Shown piece after piece: positions 1 through 9,062 of a DNA stretch of 64,000 nt (position 1 is its first letter; every line of letters starts with the position of its first letter). This DNA is from Nitzschia sp. pyKryTriq1 (taxonomy: Eukaryota; Bacillariophyta; Bacillariophyceae; Bacillariales; Bacillariaceae). Both the position numbers and the translations under genes were made by a program. The stretch lies in NCBI GenBank assembly GCA_956465555.1, contig OY101118.1, positions 2,687,751-2,751,750 on the forward strand. The letters are read 5' to 3'. Below the pieces are notes generated by a model. That model was not told where the DNA came from. It saw only the letters and a program-made list of their open reading frames with translations, and made no database searches.

Positions 1-384
1 ACTAGGTCTCAAGTTTGCGTAGTAAGGTTCGTCATCGCTATCGCTGGTCTCCGTAGCAGTAGAGCTGCTACCGCTTGTCAGGGTCGAAGCCAACATCACT
101 GGTGGGATAGTGTTCCGATTTGATTTTGATCCCAGTTTGTGAGGGGGCGATGTTGGACTACTTGTATCATCGAATGAACAAGGATTGGCGAATGCATCAA
201 CCACCGCAGAAGTAACCGGGACTTCAATACATATTTCTTTGTTGGCGTTGGCGGTCCGAAGGCGACGGTTGCGGGTGTAAACGACCTGTTTCGGCAAAGG
301 ATCGTCCTCACAATCCAGACCTTCAAGGAACTGAATGCATTCCTTCGGGCAGTATGCTGACGCGTCATCCGTTTCTAGCTCCAT
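1..384 (-). CDS. Partial gene of unknown function, runs off the left edge
   Basis: An uninterrupted minus-strand frame enters from the left edge and can start at the ATG at 382-384 (MELETDDASAYCPKECIQFL...). It is acidic and serine/threonine-rich, with a CPKECIQFLEGLDC cysteine cluster near the start and a basic VVYTRNRRLRTAN stretch. The same frame stays open upstream to a TAG at 529-531. That extension includes a hydrophobic run, FIIIFLVCLSPAFG, which looks like a signal peptide or membrane anchor. The TAG sits in a pyrimidine-rich TTTTGCTGCTGTAG context that could be a 3' splice site, so the true 5' exon may lie further upstream. The 3' end is outside the window. I do not recognise the family. 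The open frame is clear; the start is uncertain. Confidence 0.5.
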   Translation of the reverse strand, partial: MELETDDASAYCPKECIQFLEGLDCEDDPLPKQVVYTRNRRLRTANANKEICIEVPVTSAVVDAFANPCSFDDTSSPTSPPHKLGSKSNRNTIPPVMLASTLTSGSSSTATETSDSDDEPYYANLRPS

Positions 385-1048
385 GTCAGCTTTAGAGTAA
401 ACACCTCTGTCTCTATTGCGTCTTGTTTTCTGTCGGCGATGCGATGCTGAGGAGCAAATGGATTTGCCAAAGGCGGGACTGAGGCAGACGAGAAAAATGA
501 TGATGAAACCTCCTGTTGTGGTGAGGTACTACAGCAGCAAAAGTTGATCGACAGAAAAAAAGATTTCCAAGTTCAGTCATCTTGAGTATTGGCAGAGAAA
601 AGTTGGTACTTAGGGAATCCGTTATACATGTCTGTATATTGCAGAAAATCCTAGATATATGCCTCCATTCGTTAGACTTCTCAACAACCAATTTCGCGCC
701 AATTTTGTCGACCATCATCATCATCGACGGATGATCCAACTGGTCGGTACTGTACGGTACTGTACGAACAGGTAACGGTACGAGTATGATGGAGCGTCGT
801 CGTCGAAGACGACGACCTCCTCCTACTACCGGTATGTGTACAGGTACCGGTACTTCTACTTGAAAAAGCAATTAGGCTATTGCTTTCGAACAATTCATAG
901 CACGATGACGAAGAAGGAGGGATCGCTCCATTCACCTTCCGAGTCTTAGAATCCAGAGACGATGGAGACGATGAGACGAGGAGTCCCAACGGTCTGCTGT
1001 GACGAATGTTGATGGCTGAGAAAGATATATTTTTCTGACCCCGAGAAT
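385..1048. other. Intergenic spacer with GTAC-rich island
   Basis: No convincing gene. It may hold the 5' exon of the left-edge gene. At about 748-860 lies an island of overlapping GTAC words (tgtacggtactgtac, gtacaggtaccggtac) like those in many other spacers of this window. The region just before 1049 serves as 5' flank of the carrier gene. Confidence 0.5.
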
Positions 1049-1819
1049 ATGACCGAAACTCCCGCTGAACACAGCAGTGTTGTTGGGTCTGCGGTAGCGG
1101 GTTTCTCATCAACGCTGCTGGGACACCCGCTGGATACGATCAAGACTCACTTACAAACGAACCCTCAGCTACGCTCATCGCACCAGGTCGTCCGTGAGAT
1201 TCATGTCACTGGGCTTTTTCGTGGCATGACGCCGCCACTTTTCAATGCCATTGTGATGAACTCGGTCATGTTTTCTGTATTTGACAAAGTCAACGCTACC
1301 TACGAGAATCCGTTTGTGGCTGGACTTTTGTCAGGCTTTGCCACAGCGATGATCTCAACTCCCACCGACTATTTGAAAATTCAGGCACAGCTAAGTGGAA
1401 GCTCTATTCTCACTATGATGGGCAAAACTCCCTTCTTCCAGATCCCGCTGTATCGCGGTCATCTTGCCAACCTGGCTAAAGAGGGAGTTTTCACGATGAC
1501 CTATTTAGGTTTGTACCACAAGATGGCAGGTTCGGTCGCGCAACCTCAAGATATCACCAGCCTTTTGTCTGTGGCGCTACGAAGTTCCACTACTGGAGCC
1601 ATGGCTTGGGTGATTTCATATCCTATTGACACTATCAAGACGATAGTTCAAAGTGGAGACAGGCGAAGTTACTATTCTATTTACGAGTCAATGTCCGCCT
1701 CACAGTTGTACAAGGGCTGCGGAACCTCTACTTTTCGAGCAATCTTGGTGACTGCGAGCCGAATGGTCGCTTATGAGTGGGTCTTGAGTGTGATGAGGCA
1801 TCGGCAACAATGCAGTTGA
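1049..1819 (+). CDS. Mitochondrial carrier family (SLC25-type) protein
   Basis: A single-exon protein of 256 residues. It has the three-fold repeat of mitochondrial inner-membrane solute carriers, with one PX[D/E]XX[K/R] signature per repeat: HPLDTIKTHLQ (about residues 26-36), TPTDYLKIQAQ (about 104-114) and YPIDTIKTIVQ (about 193-203). Each is followed by the expected matrix-helix and even-helix pattern: GLFRGMTPPLFNAIVMNS, PLYRGHLANLAKEGVFTMTY and QLYKGCGTSTFRAILVTASR. The protein is somewhat shorter than the usual 280-320 residues, mostly in its loops. Family members exchange metabolites across the inner mitochondrial membrane; some act in peroxisomes or plastids. The substrate cannot be read from the sequence alone. 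ATG at 1049 is the first in frame and puts repeat one at the normal position. Confidence 0.9.
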   Translation: MTETPAEHSSVVGSAVAGFSSTLLGHPLDTIKTHLQTNPQLRSSHQVVREIHVTGLFRGMTPPLFNAIVMNSVMFSVFDKVNATYENPFVAGLLSGFATAMISTPTDYLKIQAQLSGSSILTMMGKTPFFQIPLYRGHLANLAKEGVFTMTYLGLYHKMAGSVAQPQDITSLLSVALRSSTTGAMAWVISYPIDTIKTIVQSGDRRSYYSIYESMSASQLYKGCGTSTFRAILVTASRMVAYEWVLSVMRHRQQCS

Positions 1820-2974
1820 TAACAATATATAGTCTATCATCTCTAGGGAGCATATTGGTGGCAGTACACTTGTCTTATTGTAGCTATTGCCTACCCGTAG
1901 CAGCAGCAATGAGCCACCCCCCAGATGCCCCACCAGGCCCGATGAATTGGCTCCTACTGCTCAACTATACTATTATCGTAAAGCACTCTTGAAGAATCAT
2001 TTTGGTGTTCATAAAGCAACACATGGTTCGATTGTCGAGTAAGGACGAGTAAGTAGCTGGTAAAATAGAGATATCATCTACTAACTTCTAGTACTGGTAC
2101 TACCAGGTACTATCATGAACAACGACCACACAACATCATGAGGTGGTGCATCGTGCATCGCGATCAATCGACCGGTACTTGTCTACCTACCCGGTACGCA
2201 GTACGCCGCTGTGGTACTGTACGCTACCGATACGCTACCTACCTACCGCACCGACTACCCCCCCCCCGCCTGTACGCTATGCTACAGTACCTGGTACCGG
2301 TACCGTACCAGGTACCGTACCGGTACGTACCTGTAGTTCTTGCTGACGTCAGCACTTTCTTTCCCCGTGCCGTGCCGTACTTGTAGTACTGTAACTGTGC
2401 CGGCCGTCGTACCAGCGTACAAGGTACCGGTGTACCGATACAAGGAGAGTACCTGTACAGTATGTGCAACGAACTCGGTATCTCGGGTCTCGCGCCTTGA
2501 TTCTGGGCTTCCGGGAAGGCAGGCAACCCGCGCTCTATTGTCCGCCGTAGGTGGAAGTTCTTTTTCCACGACGCGCAGGCATGCATGGCGGGCGGGGGTG
2601 ACTTTGACACGACTTTTTTCCTCGTGTTTTTTCCAACCCTTCCCGCTCTCCTCTCGCGATCGATGACTGCGACGCGACTGACTGCAACAAAACCTTGGTT
2701 GTTTGTTGTTTCCAAGAAAGGTCAAAACAACTTCTGTGCTGTAGCTTCCTCGTTGCAGTCTTGTTGGCCGATTGATCCATTCCATCGAAGTCCTTCCGGG
2801 ACAAGTGCTCTCTGATCTGTGCTTCGTGCCTGTCGCCTCTTTTGCTACATTCCACCATTTCCCTGGCCTCTGGTGTCCTACCTTTCCGACAGACTTGCCG
2901 CCAAAGCTACGATCCAAGATCCATCGAACCCAACAAACAAAGAAGTCGAATCGAATCAAATCAAATCATTCAAC
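1820..2974. other. Intergenic region with a very dense GTACC island
   Basis: No gene seen. From about 2093 to 2460 the sequence is packed with overlapping GGTACC, GTACCGGTAC and CCGTAC words, plus a C-run near 2260. Long reading frames on both strands here translate to Tyr/Arg/Thr/Val-repetitive peptides and are by-products of the repeat. The last 300 bases are the 5' flank of the RBR ligase gene. Confidence 0.6.
2095..2460. repeat. GTACC/GGTAC palindrome island
   Basis: About 365 bp of short self-complementary words based on GTAC (gtaccggtaccgtacc, ggtaccgtaccggtac). It is the densest example in the window. It has no fixed repeat unit, so it is neither a normal microsatellite nor a CRISPR array. 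Strong local hairpin potential is evident. Confidence 0.7.
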
Positions 2975-4743
2975 ATGTCTTCAGATGGAGAATACGAGTA
3001 CGAATATTCGGACGAGGAAGATTACGTCGTAGAAGAAGATGATGATGCCATGGATTGGAATCCCATGAGACCCTCGTCCGACAACCCCAACGCTGCCCCC
3101 ACGATTGCAGGTACGTAGACTGAGTACCAGGAATCACGTAGAAACCCAAGGCGTCGACACTCAATCACATCACTTCATATATTCTTTCTTTCGTTGCTGT
3201 TGTACTTGCTCGTAGGCGCAAAATCTAAATCCGGTATTCGAATGCTCCCCGCCGAGGACCTCGTACCCGAAATGAAGCGACGCCTGAAGGAAGTGACGGA
3301 GATCCTGGACATTCCTCCAGCAGCCGCGGCGGTCTTGTTGCGAGAGCACAACTGGAGCAAAGAAGTCCTGCTGGAAGTATTTTACGCCAACACGGACAAG
3401 CTGCTGAAAAAGTGCGGAGTCTACCACCGATGCCACCCGAAAACAGCGCTCAAGTCCGATGGGATGTGCACTATTTGCTACGATGAGATGGACGAGGGCG
3501 AGGGCAAAAAGTTGGCGATGCCTTGTGGGCACGAATTTTGTATGGACTGTTGGCACGATTTCTGTGCCAACGCGGTGCAGGAAGAAGGACCCTTTTGCGT
3601 CAGAAAGACTTGCCCCCAGGCGGAATGCAAAGAGGTCGTCACCGAACAGGAAGTGGAGGCTGCGGCCCCAGACTTTTTGCAGAAGTTCCAGAACTTCCAG
3701 CTTCGAAATTTTGTAGAATCGAACACTCTGACAAGGTGGTGCCCGGGAAAAGGCTGCGAAAGAGTCGCATGCGCACAGACGGCATCCGCGATGGAACAGG
3801 AGGACAACGTGGCTCATTGCGATGGCTGCGCAACGAGTTTCTGCCTGCTCTGTGGCGAGGAACCACACGCACCTAGCGGCTGCAAGGATCTAGCCAAGTG
3901 GAACGAAAAGTGCCGCAACGAGTCCGAGACGGCGAACTGGATCCTTGCGAACACCAAATCCTGTCCCAAGTGTGTCAGTCGAATAGAGAAGAACCAAGGG
4001 TGCAACCACATGACGTGCGGCAAGTGTCGGCATGGTAAGTCAGAAATACCTAGCACTTTCAAGGTACATTTTCTCTTTGCATTCTCACGAAATATGAATC
4101 TTCTTGATCTGTAAAGAGTTTTGTTGGATCTGCATGGGCGACTGGCATGATCATGGTGCCAACACTGGCGGCTACTATAAATGCAATAAGTACGACCCAA
4201 ACAGCGGAGCCGCCCCGGAAGACCAATCGGATGCGGCTCGTGCCAAGCGGGAACTAGATCGGTATCTTCACTACTACAAGCGCTACCACGCGCATGCGGA
4301 AGCGCAGAAATTCGCTAAAAAGCAACTCAAAGAGACCGAAGGAAGAATGGTGTTGCTGCAAGAATCATCGGACGATGCTAAATGGAGCGATGTCGAGTTC
4401 CTCAAAACTGCGAACGAACAGCTGGTCGAATGCCGACGCGTCCTAAAGTATACCTACGTCTTTGCTTACTACCTTGACCCGAGTTTGTCAATGCAGAAAG
4501 AGCGATTTGAGCACCACCAAGAAATGCTAGAACGCTTCACTGAGAATCTCAGTGAGTTGTCGGAAAAGCCACTCAATGAAATGGATCGGACGGATGTGGT
4601 CAATCAGGTAAGCGACGACAATTGTTTCTTCGGATGACACCCAATCGCTACGCGACTTTTTCTCACATATTGTTCAGACTCGTGTTGTGGATCGATTCAT
4701 GAAAAACATCCTGAGATACGTGGAGGATGGTTTGGACGATTGA
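2975..4743 (+). CDS. RBR E3 ubiquitin ligase, Ariadne type
   Basis: Four exons rebuilt with in-phase GT-AG introns: 2975-3110, 3216-4034, 4117-4607, 4678-4743, giving 503 residues. The start gives an acidic N-terminus (MSSDGEYEYEYSDEEDY), as in Ariadne proteins. RING1 starts at about residue 130 (CTICYDE...MPCGHEFCMDCW). An IBR domain follows (RWCPGKGCERV...CDGCATSFCLLCGEEPH). RING2 starts at about residue 295 (CPKCVSRIEKNQGCNHMTC); the Cys of GCNHM is the expected catalytic thioester residue. Splicing at 4034/4117 restores CRHEFCWICMGDWHDHG, which strongly supports that junction. The C-terminal Ariadne domain is recognisable (CRRVLKYTYVFAYYLDPS). Family knowledge: RBR enzymes take ubiquitin from an E2 onto this Cys before transfer, and Ariadne members often work with neddylated cullins. 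Confidence 0.94.
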
Positions 4744-4986
4744 GACATCACAACCATGAAGCCAAAGAATCAATCAACGCCCGCAGACAAAACGCAAATA
4801 TAATTTCGCGCGATCCCGAGAGTCGACATTCGACAAGCCAATTGGCAGTCTATCGTCGTCGAAGGGCCCTACAGCGACTTCTCAGAGTGCATATAGCCTA
4901 TACTTCCCCCGAATACTCAATATTTTAGAGGTATTCTATGACACAAAAACTATCTCTAGTAGCAATACCATGCACGGCTCTACCCT

Positions 4987-6036
4987 TTAGCTCGTGAGGG
5001 GCGGCACAACTGCGTTTGGGCTATCGTTAGCACCAAACCCAGCTGCCTTCTTCGCCAATGCTAGATCGTTATGTTTCGCGTCTCCGTATACCAAACTGGC
5101 TGTAGAAGAAGAATTTCGAGACAATGTTCCAGGTGACGAAGGCGGTGCCTTGGTTTGTTGCCAAAGCGCCACTTTTTGAAATTGGATCTGAGACGACGTG
5201 TTGGCATCGAGGCGATTCATAGCAGCCGCATCTGGAATGATTGGTTTCTCCACTATGGCTGTCAACGCCTCTTTCATAGCATACAAGGAACAGATTGTGG
5301 AATCCTTGAAAGCAGCATCATTGAAGTTTTGACTGACTTCATCCGCATTCGCCTTTGCCAAAGCTTGCGCCCAGTCGCGAGCCCATGCCGTAGACTGAAT
5401 GTACGACAATCGAATTTTCATAGGGTCTCCAGTATTGAACATTCGGCGTCGAGACTGCTCATCCAAGACGACACGGATGGAGTTTTTGACGTGTGTTTGC
5501 CGGCGCCGTGACTCGTGAAAACTTGAAATTTCCCCAAAGCGATTCCACCATGCGTGGGCTTGCACATTACTCTGTTGTTCTGTCTTGGCCCTCTGATTGA
5601 TGTGTCCAATATTTTCCTGTTCCTCCGCCAGACTACTTTGAGGCAGCTGTCGTTTGGGTGACGCGACATTTTTGTTGGGAGTTATTGGGGGAGGTTTGCT
5701 GTTGTCACTGTTGGAATCGTCCTCTTTGGGGACTACCGGTATCCAGCCATTTCCGTTTCCATTTTCATTATTGAGCATCGCTCTTACCAGCAGACTGGTT
5801 GCCCTGCGAAATGACTCATAGTCACATTTTTGCCACCACATCTGACTTTTCTCTTCCTCAGAGAGATCCCTATGTGATTCAACAGCAAGTACACGGGCAT
5901 ACGGTGAAAATGAGGAGCGACAACTCTTTTTCTTTTTCTCCTTGATCCCGTAAGTTGAAGGCAGAATGGACCTCCGAGGAGACGTTTGACTTGAGGTTTT
6001 CAAAGTCGCAGGGTAGTCCTCCTTCCCCTCCGACAT
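4987..6036 (-). CDS. Unknown-function protein with LSEEEK-WW-DY motif
   Basis: A single-exon protein of 349 residues. Near residue 45 it has a well-defined block: YARVLAVESHRDLSEEEK followed by MWWQKCDYESFR. This pattern of a V-x-x-x-x-H turn, acidic EEK, double Trp and D-Y/F-x-x-F is one I associate with a large family of uncharacterised diatom proteins; no biochemical function is known to me. A second arm repeats related chemistry at about residues 155-200 (AWWNRFGEISSFHESRRRQ). The C-terminal third has amphipathic helices and a low-complexity Ser/Ala tail. There is no signal peptide or membrane segment, so it is probably soluble. It is convergent with the RBR ligase gene (about 240 bp between stops). 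Confidence 0.8.
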   Translation of the reverse strand: MSEGKEDYPATLKTSSQTSPRRSILPSTYGIKEKKKKSCRSSFSPYARVLAVESHRDLSEEEKSQMWWQKCDYESFRRATSLLVRAMLNNENGNGNGWIPVVPKEDDSNSDNSKPPPITPNKNVASPKRQLPQSSLAEEQENIGHINQRAKTEQQSNVQAHAWWNRFGEISSFHESRRRQTHVKNSIRVVLDEQSRRRMFNTGDPMKIRLSYIQSTAWARDWAQALAKANADEVSQNFNDAAFKDSTICSLYAMKEALTAIVEKPIIPDAAAMNRLDANTSSQIQFQKVALWQQTKAPPSSPGTLSRNSSSTASLVYGDAKHNDLALAKKAAGFGANDSPNAVVPPLTS

Positions 6037-6871
6037 TATACACTACTTGTTGCTTGTTGTGCTGGTATTATTCGTACCATTACCGTACGATAGAAATGAT
6101 TTGTGGTCGGTTAGCACGAAACACAGACTCCTAGTCATCGACCCATCCACGCCAGAAAGAGGATGAGGGAAGTCGAAAGACGTGGCCAACAGGATGCAGA
6201 AATTTTGAAAATCGGACGATCATTCATTTTCGTCGTTGTTCGTTCCGTTCGCGGCGGCCTCTTTGTTGTGTGAGCCCCTTCGACCAATCAAAACACACTT
6301 GGTTCGAACACGTCACGGAAGCATGGAACGATAATCCATACTTGTACGTAGCACCGGTACCATGTACCAGGTACCAGGTACGGTACGGTACCGGGTACTG
6401 GTACCAGGTACTGGTACCAGGTACCGCGGTATGCATCTACCGCAACACGAGAAACAAAAGACAGTCGAATCGAATGAATCAACATACGTATCATCATCGC
6501 ATTGGCGCAAGCTAGCAAGTGCCAACAAACCCTCAACTCTCTCGGACACTGTAGACCGATTTTTCGGCCGTTGATCTCGCCCACGATCCTTCCTTCTGGA
6601 TCCTTTCTTGGAGAAAGTCTCCCCACTTCGGGTTGCTAGGTTGCGCCATTGAATGGGTTTGAAAGTTCCTTTTAAAGCTAATTAAACTAGAAATCCGAGG
6701 TTGCGATATCGGTCGTCGACTCGATGATCTTATGAGATCCATCGGTCGTCTCTCTTCGGTATCGGCTCAAATCTTGTGTTCGTTCGACTTCTTGTCTGTC
6801 CTTCGTTCGTTGGGGGTAGCCACGCCATCGCCGCGTACAAGTATGGAAATACTGGTACCTGTACACTACGG
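6037..6871. other. Spacer with GTACC island beside a retroelement
   Basis: No gene seen. A dense GTACC island occupies about 6350-6432. The spacer ends at the left target-site duplication (ACGG, 6868-6871) of the TRIM element, which inserted next to another small GTACC stretch (gtacctgtacactacgg). Confidence 0.55.
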
Positions 6872-7071
6872 TGCACTATGCATGCAGTCAGGAGTCACGT
6901 CTGGCCTTCAGCCGGGATGTGCTCTGAAAAAGGGGGTTGAGGTTCGGTCTCGAACCCACGGCCTCACACTCTGTGCGTTAGCCTTTAGCCATTGTGGCAT
7001 TTGGAGCTCTCTTATTCAGAGGAGTGGGGAATGTCTTAAAGACTGTCTTGTGCCGTGTCCTGTGTATTGCA
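6872..7071 (-). repeat. 200-bp LTR of TRIM copy 1 (3' LTR in minus orientation)
   Basis: Base for base the same as the repeat at 8080-8279. Both differ from the LTRs of the second element at two positions: ggggGttg against ggggAttg, and cccAcgg against cccGcgg. Identity within a copy with differences between copies is what reverse transcription of one template produces. Confidence 0.88.
6927..7007 (-). promoter_or_regulatory. tRNA-like pol III unit inside the LTR
   Basis: On the minus strand the LTR reads TGCCACAATGG at 6999-6989, a near match to a tRNA A box (TGGCNNAGTGG). After 32 nt comes GGTTCGAGACC at 6956-6946, a perfect B box (GGTTCGANNCC). A T5 run follows at 6931-6927, a pol III terminator. 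The spacing fits tRNA genes. The fold is degenerate: the T-stem does not pair perfectly and no anticodon can be named, so this is tRNA-derived rather than a functional tRNA gene. Same-strand agreement with the inferred element orientation supports a role in transcription. Confidence 0.65.
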
Positions 7072-7653
7072 CTCTCCCCCAAGACATTTCTCACTTAGAT
7101 GCCTTGTTTCAGTTGTTAGTTGTTTTTATTGCCAGGCGGGCGTGGTCTTTTGCAGGCGTGCGTGGTCAGAGGGCCGACGCTTCACGTCATAGTAACCATT
7201 ACACACTGCAGTACGAGCCGCGCGCGCTCTTGAATTGTCGGGCTTCGCCTCGAAGTGTGTTTTTTTTCCCGGCCATTCTTGGCGCTTCGGGTCGTGTTGA
7301 AGTTGTGTTTTTATTTGTTAAGGTGCGGTCGTACGCTACTTTATGTTGTTGATATGCCCGTATTCGGTGTGGGCGGGTGGGCGCTGCTCGCTCTTCCACT
7401 TATTGCTTGTTCTTGTGTGTATGTGCCCTTCACTGGGGGCGGTCGGTAGTGGTGGGGAAACTGCGCTCCTCCGAGTTATTATGTGCTGGTTTTTGCGCCT
7501 CAATCTCTGGGCGGGAAGGGTGGGATTTTTCTTTTTCTCCCCCGAGTTTGTAGTGCCCTTCTGCTACTGTGGGCGTGTGTTGCAATTATGCCGTGCGGGT
7601 GATCAGGCCGTCGGTATATTGCGATGATTTTTGTTTATGGTTGTTATTATTAG

Positions 7654-7790
7654 TAGGTTGGTTGGTCGAGAAGCACTGCTACCTCTTGAGGCTTCCGTAC
7701 GGAACTCCTCCCAATGCTTGTTATAGTAGGTTAGTTGGTCGAGAAGCACTGCTACCTCTTGAGGCTTCCATACGGAACTCCTCCCAATGT
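7654..7790. repeat. Tandem duplication inside the TRIM internal region
   Basis: Two adjacent units of about 70 bp (7654-7726 and 7727-7790) share ttggtcgagaagcactgc and the following gaggcttcc-acggaactcctcccaatg, with a few substitutions. The same duplication is present in the second element (about 50194-50330), so it predates their separation. Confidence 0.8.
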
Positions 7791-8079
7791 TTCGCTAGCG
7801 TGTTATTTTATGATTATTGTTTTTAGTGGTTGTTATTTTTACGGCGCTACGGCACACTTCAATGGGGCTTATCTTTTGGACCCGAATTGGGTTGTTTAAT
7901 GGTGGATTGTTGAGTGGCTCTACGGCGCACAGATAGGGCTTATCTAAGCTCTTGTTGTTCTTTTGTCTTCTTGTTATTATTGCCCTTGTCAGGGGCTTTT
8001 TGCTGTTCGGATTAGTCAATTGCGCGAACCTTCGCGTTGGGTTTGTTCGTACGTTGATTTTTGTGCTATGAATTCATAA

Positions 8080-8279
8080 TGCACTATGCATGCAGTCAGG
8101 AGTCACGTCTGGCCTTCAGCCGGGATGTGCTCTGAAAAAGGGGGTTGAGGTTCGGTCTCGAACCCACGGCCTCACACTCTGTGCGTTAGCCTTTAGCCAT
8201 TGTGGCATTTGGAGCTCTCTTATTCAGAGGAGTGGGGAATGTCTTAAAGACTGTCTTGTGCCGTGTCCTGTGTATTGCA
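8080..8279 (-). repeat. 200-bp LTR of TRIM copy 1 (5' LTR in minus orientation)
   Basis: Identical to 6872-7071. The tRNA-like unit occurs at the same offset: A box 8197-8207, B box 8154-8164, T5 at 8135-8139, all on the minus strand. In the inferred orientation this LTR would drive transcription of the element. Confidence 0.88.
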
Positions 8280-8283
8280 ACGG

Positions 8284-9062
8284 TACCTGGTACCGGTACA
8301 GTACTACTCTAGCTACGAGTACATTATTTGTCGCTGATACACGGCTTGTGGATACAGTAGTAGACTATGGGGAACGGCTAGTTCTGGCTGGGGGGACGGC
8401 CAGTAGAGTAGAGTTCCGGGAAGCAACCCAAATATCAATAATCTAGCTCCTGGTGGCAGATTGGGCAAAGTACGATAGTACTAGCTAGATAGCCCCCAAC
8501 GTGGGAATAGAAAATTTCGTGCTCGTCGCTCTCGACCAGCTCTACTCTCTCTTTACTACTAGAGAGTAGCTAGTAGACTAGACTATAGACTAACTACCGG
8601 TAGACATAGAGTGGGTCGTGGTGAGCCTGGATCCATGAGAGTCCCAGCAGTAGCCGGGTCTCGTGGGTGGTGCAGTAGAAGTTCCTCGACGAGTATCATG
8701 TAGCTCCTGCCTGATTTGAGAAGACGAGATTATACTAGAGAGAAGCTAGTAGACTAGACTATAGACTAACTACCGGTAGACATAGAGTGGGTCGTGAGCC
8801 TGGATCCATGAGAGTCCCAGTAGCCGGGTCTCGTGGCTGGTACAGTAGAAGTTCCTCTACGAGTATGTAGCTCCTGATTAGAGAAGAGATTATCATACTT
8901 TAGATATCGAGCGTGATGATATGACTACGTATTGGTGCTATTGTGCTCCATTATTTTCAATGAAAAACACGTCAGTGGTTTGCTCGTACGACGAGCTGAC
9001 CAGCAAGCGTCTCGATCCACCACTGCCACATGCGGCGACTACCAACTCTACTAGTACAACAA
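8284..9062. other. Spacer dominated by an imperfect tandem duplication
   Basis: No gene seen. It holds a short GTACC stretch next to the TRIM (8281-8300), the tandem duplication at 8561-8896, and many CTAGTAG-type words. It ends at the 3' end of the DUF305 gene. Confidence 0.55.
8561..8896. repeat. Imperfect tandem duplication, two units
   Basis: Unit 1 (8561-8736) and unit 2 (8737-8896) share long blocks, including agactagactatagactaa, ggtagacatagagtgggtcg and gagcctggatccatgagagt. Unit 2 has small deletions of repeated words (cgtggtgagc to cgtgagc, cagcagtag to cagtag), suggesting slippage after duplication. No coding frame is conserved between the units. Confidence 0.85.

Larger units (their letters stand above)
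6872..8279 (-). mobile_element. TRIM-like non-autonomous LTR retroelement, copy 1
   Basis: A 1408-bp element bounded by two identical 200-bp direct repeats (6872-7071 and 8080-8279) that start TGCACTATGC and end TGTATTGCA. It is flanked by a 4-bp target-site duplication, ACGG (6868-6871 and 8280-8283). The 1008-bp internal region has no gag, protease, reverse transcriptase or integrase; its open frames are short and unrelated to known proteins. On the minus strand a purine tract (GGGGGAGAG, 7072-7080) directly adjoins the LTR at 6872-7071, as a polypurine tract does beside a 3' LTR, so I orient the element minus. After the other LTR the minus strand reads TTATGAATTCATAGC; TTATGA could pair with an initiator-Met tRNA anticodon loop, a weak primer-site candidate. 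A second near-identical copy lies at 49413-50820. It must be mobilised by an unseen autonomous partner. Confidence 0.88.

Noticed and set aside
2138-2959. Several overlapping long frames on both strands
   Set aside because: They run through the GTACC island and translate to repetitive Tyr/Arg/Val/Thr peptides with no domain; the repeat lacks stops by composition.
6224-6626. Frames on both strands upstream of the TRIM
   Set aside because: Same GTACC-driven repetitive translation; no start context or family.
6927-7007. A genuine tRNA gene in the LTR
   Set aside because: The pol III boxes are good but the T-stem is mispaired and no anticodon arm can be assigned; it is better described as tRNA-like.
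6732-7352. 206-codon plus-strand frame (and its equivalent at 49327-49989)
   Set aside because: It crosses an LTR into the internal region, opposite to the inferred element strand, and has no similarity to gag or pol that I can see.
6872-8279. Segmental duplication rather than transposition
   Set aside because: Homology with the second copy stops exactly at TG/CA ends, and each copy has its own 4-bp target duplication.
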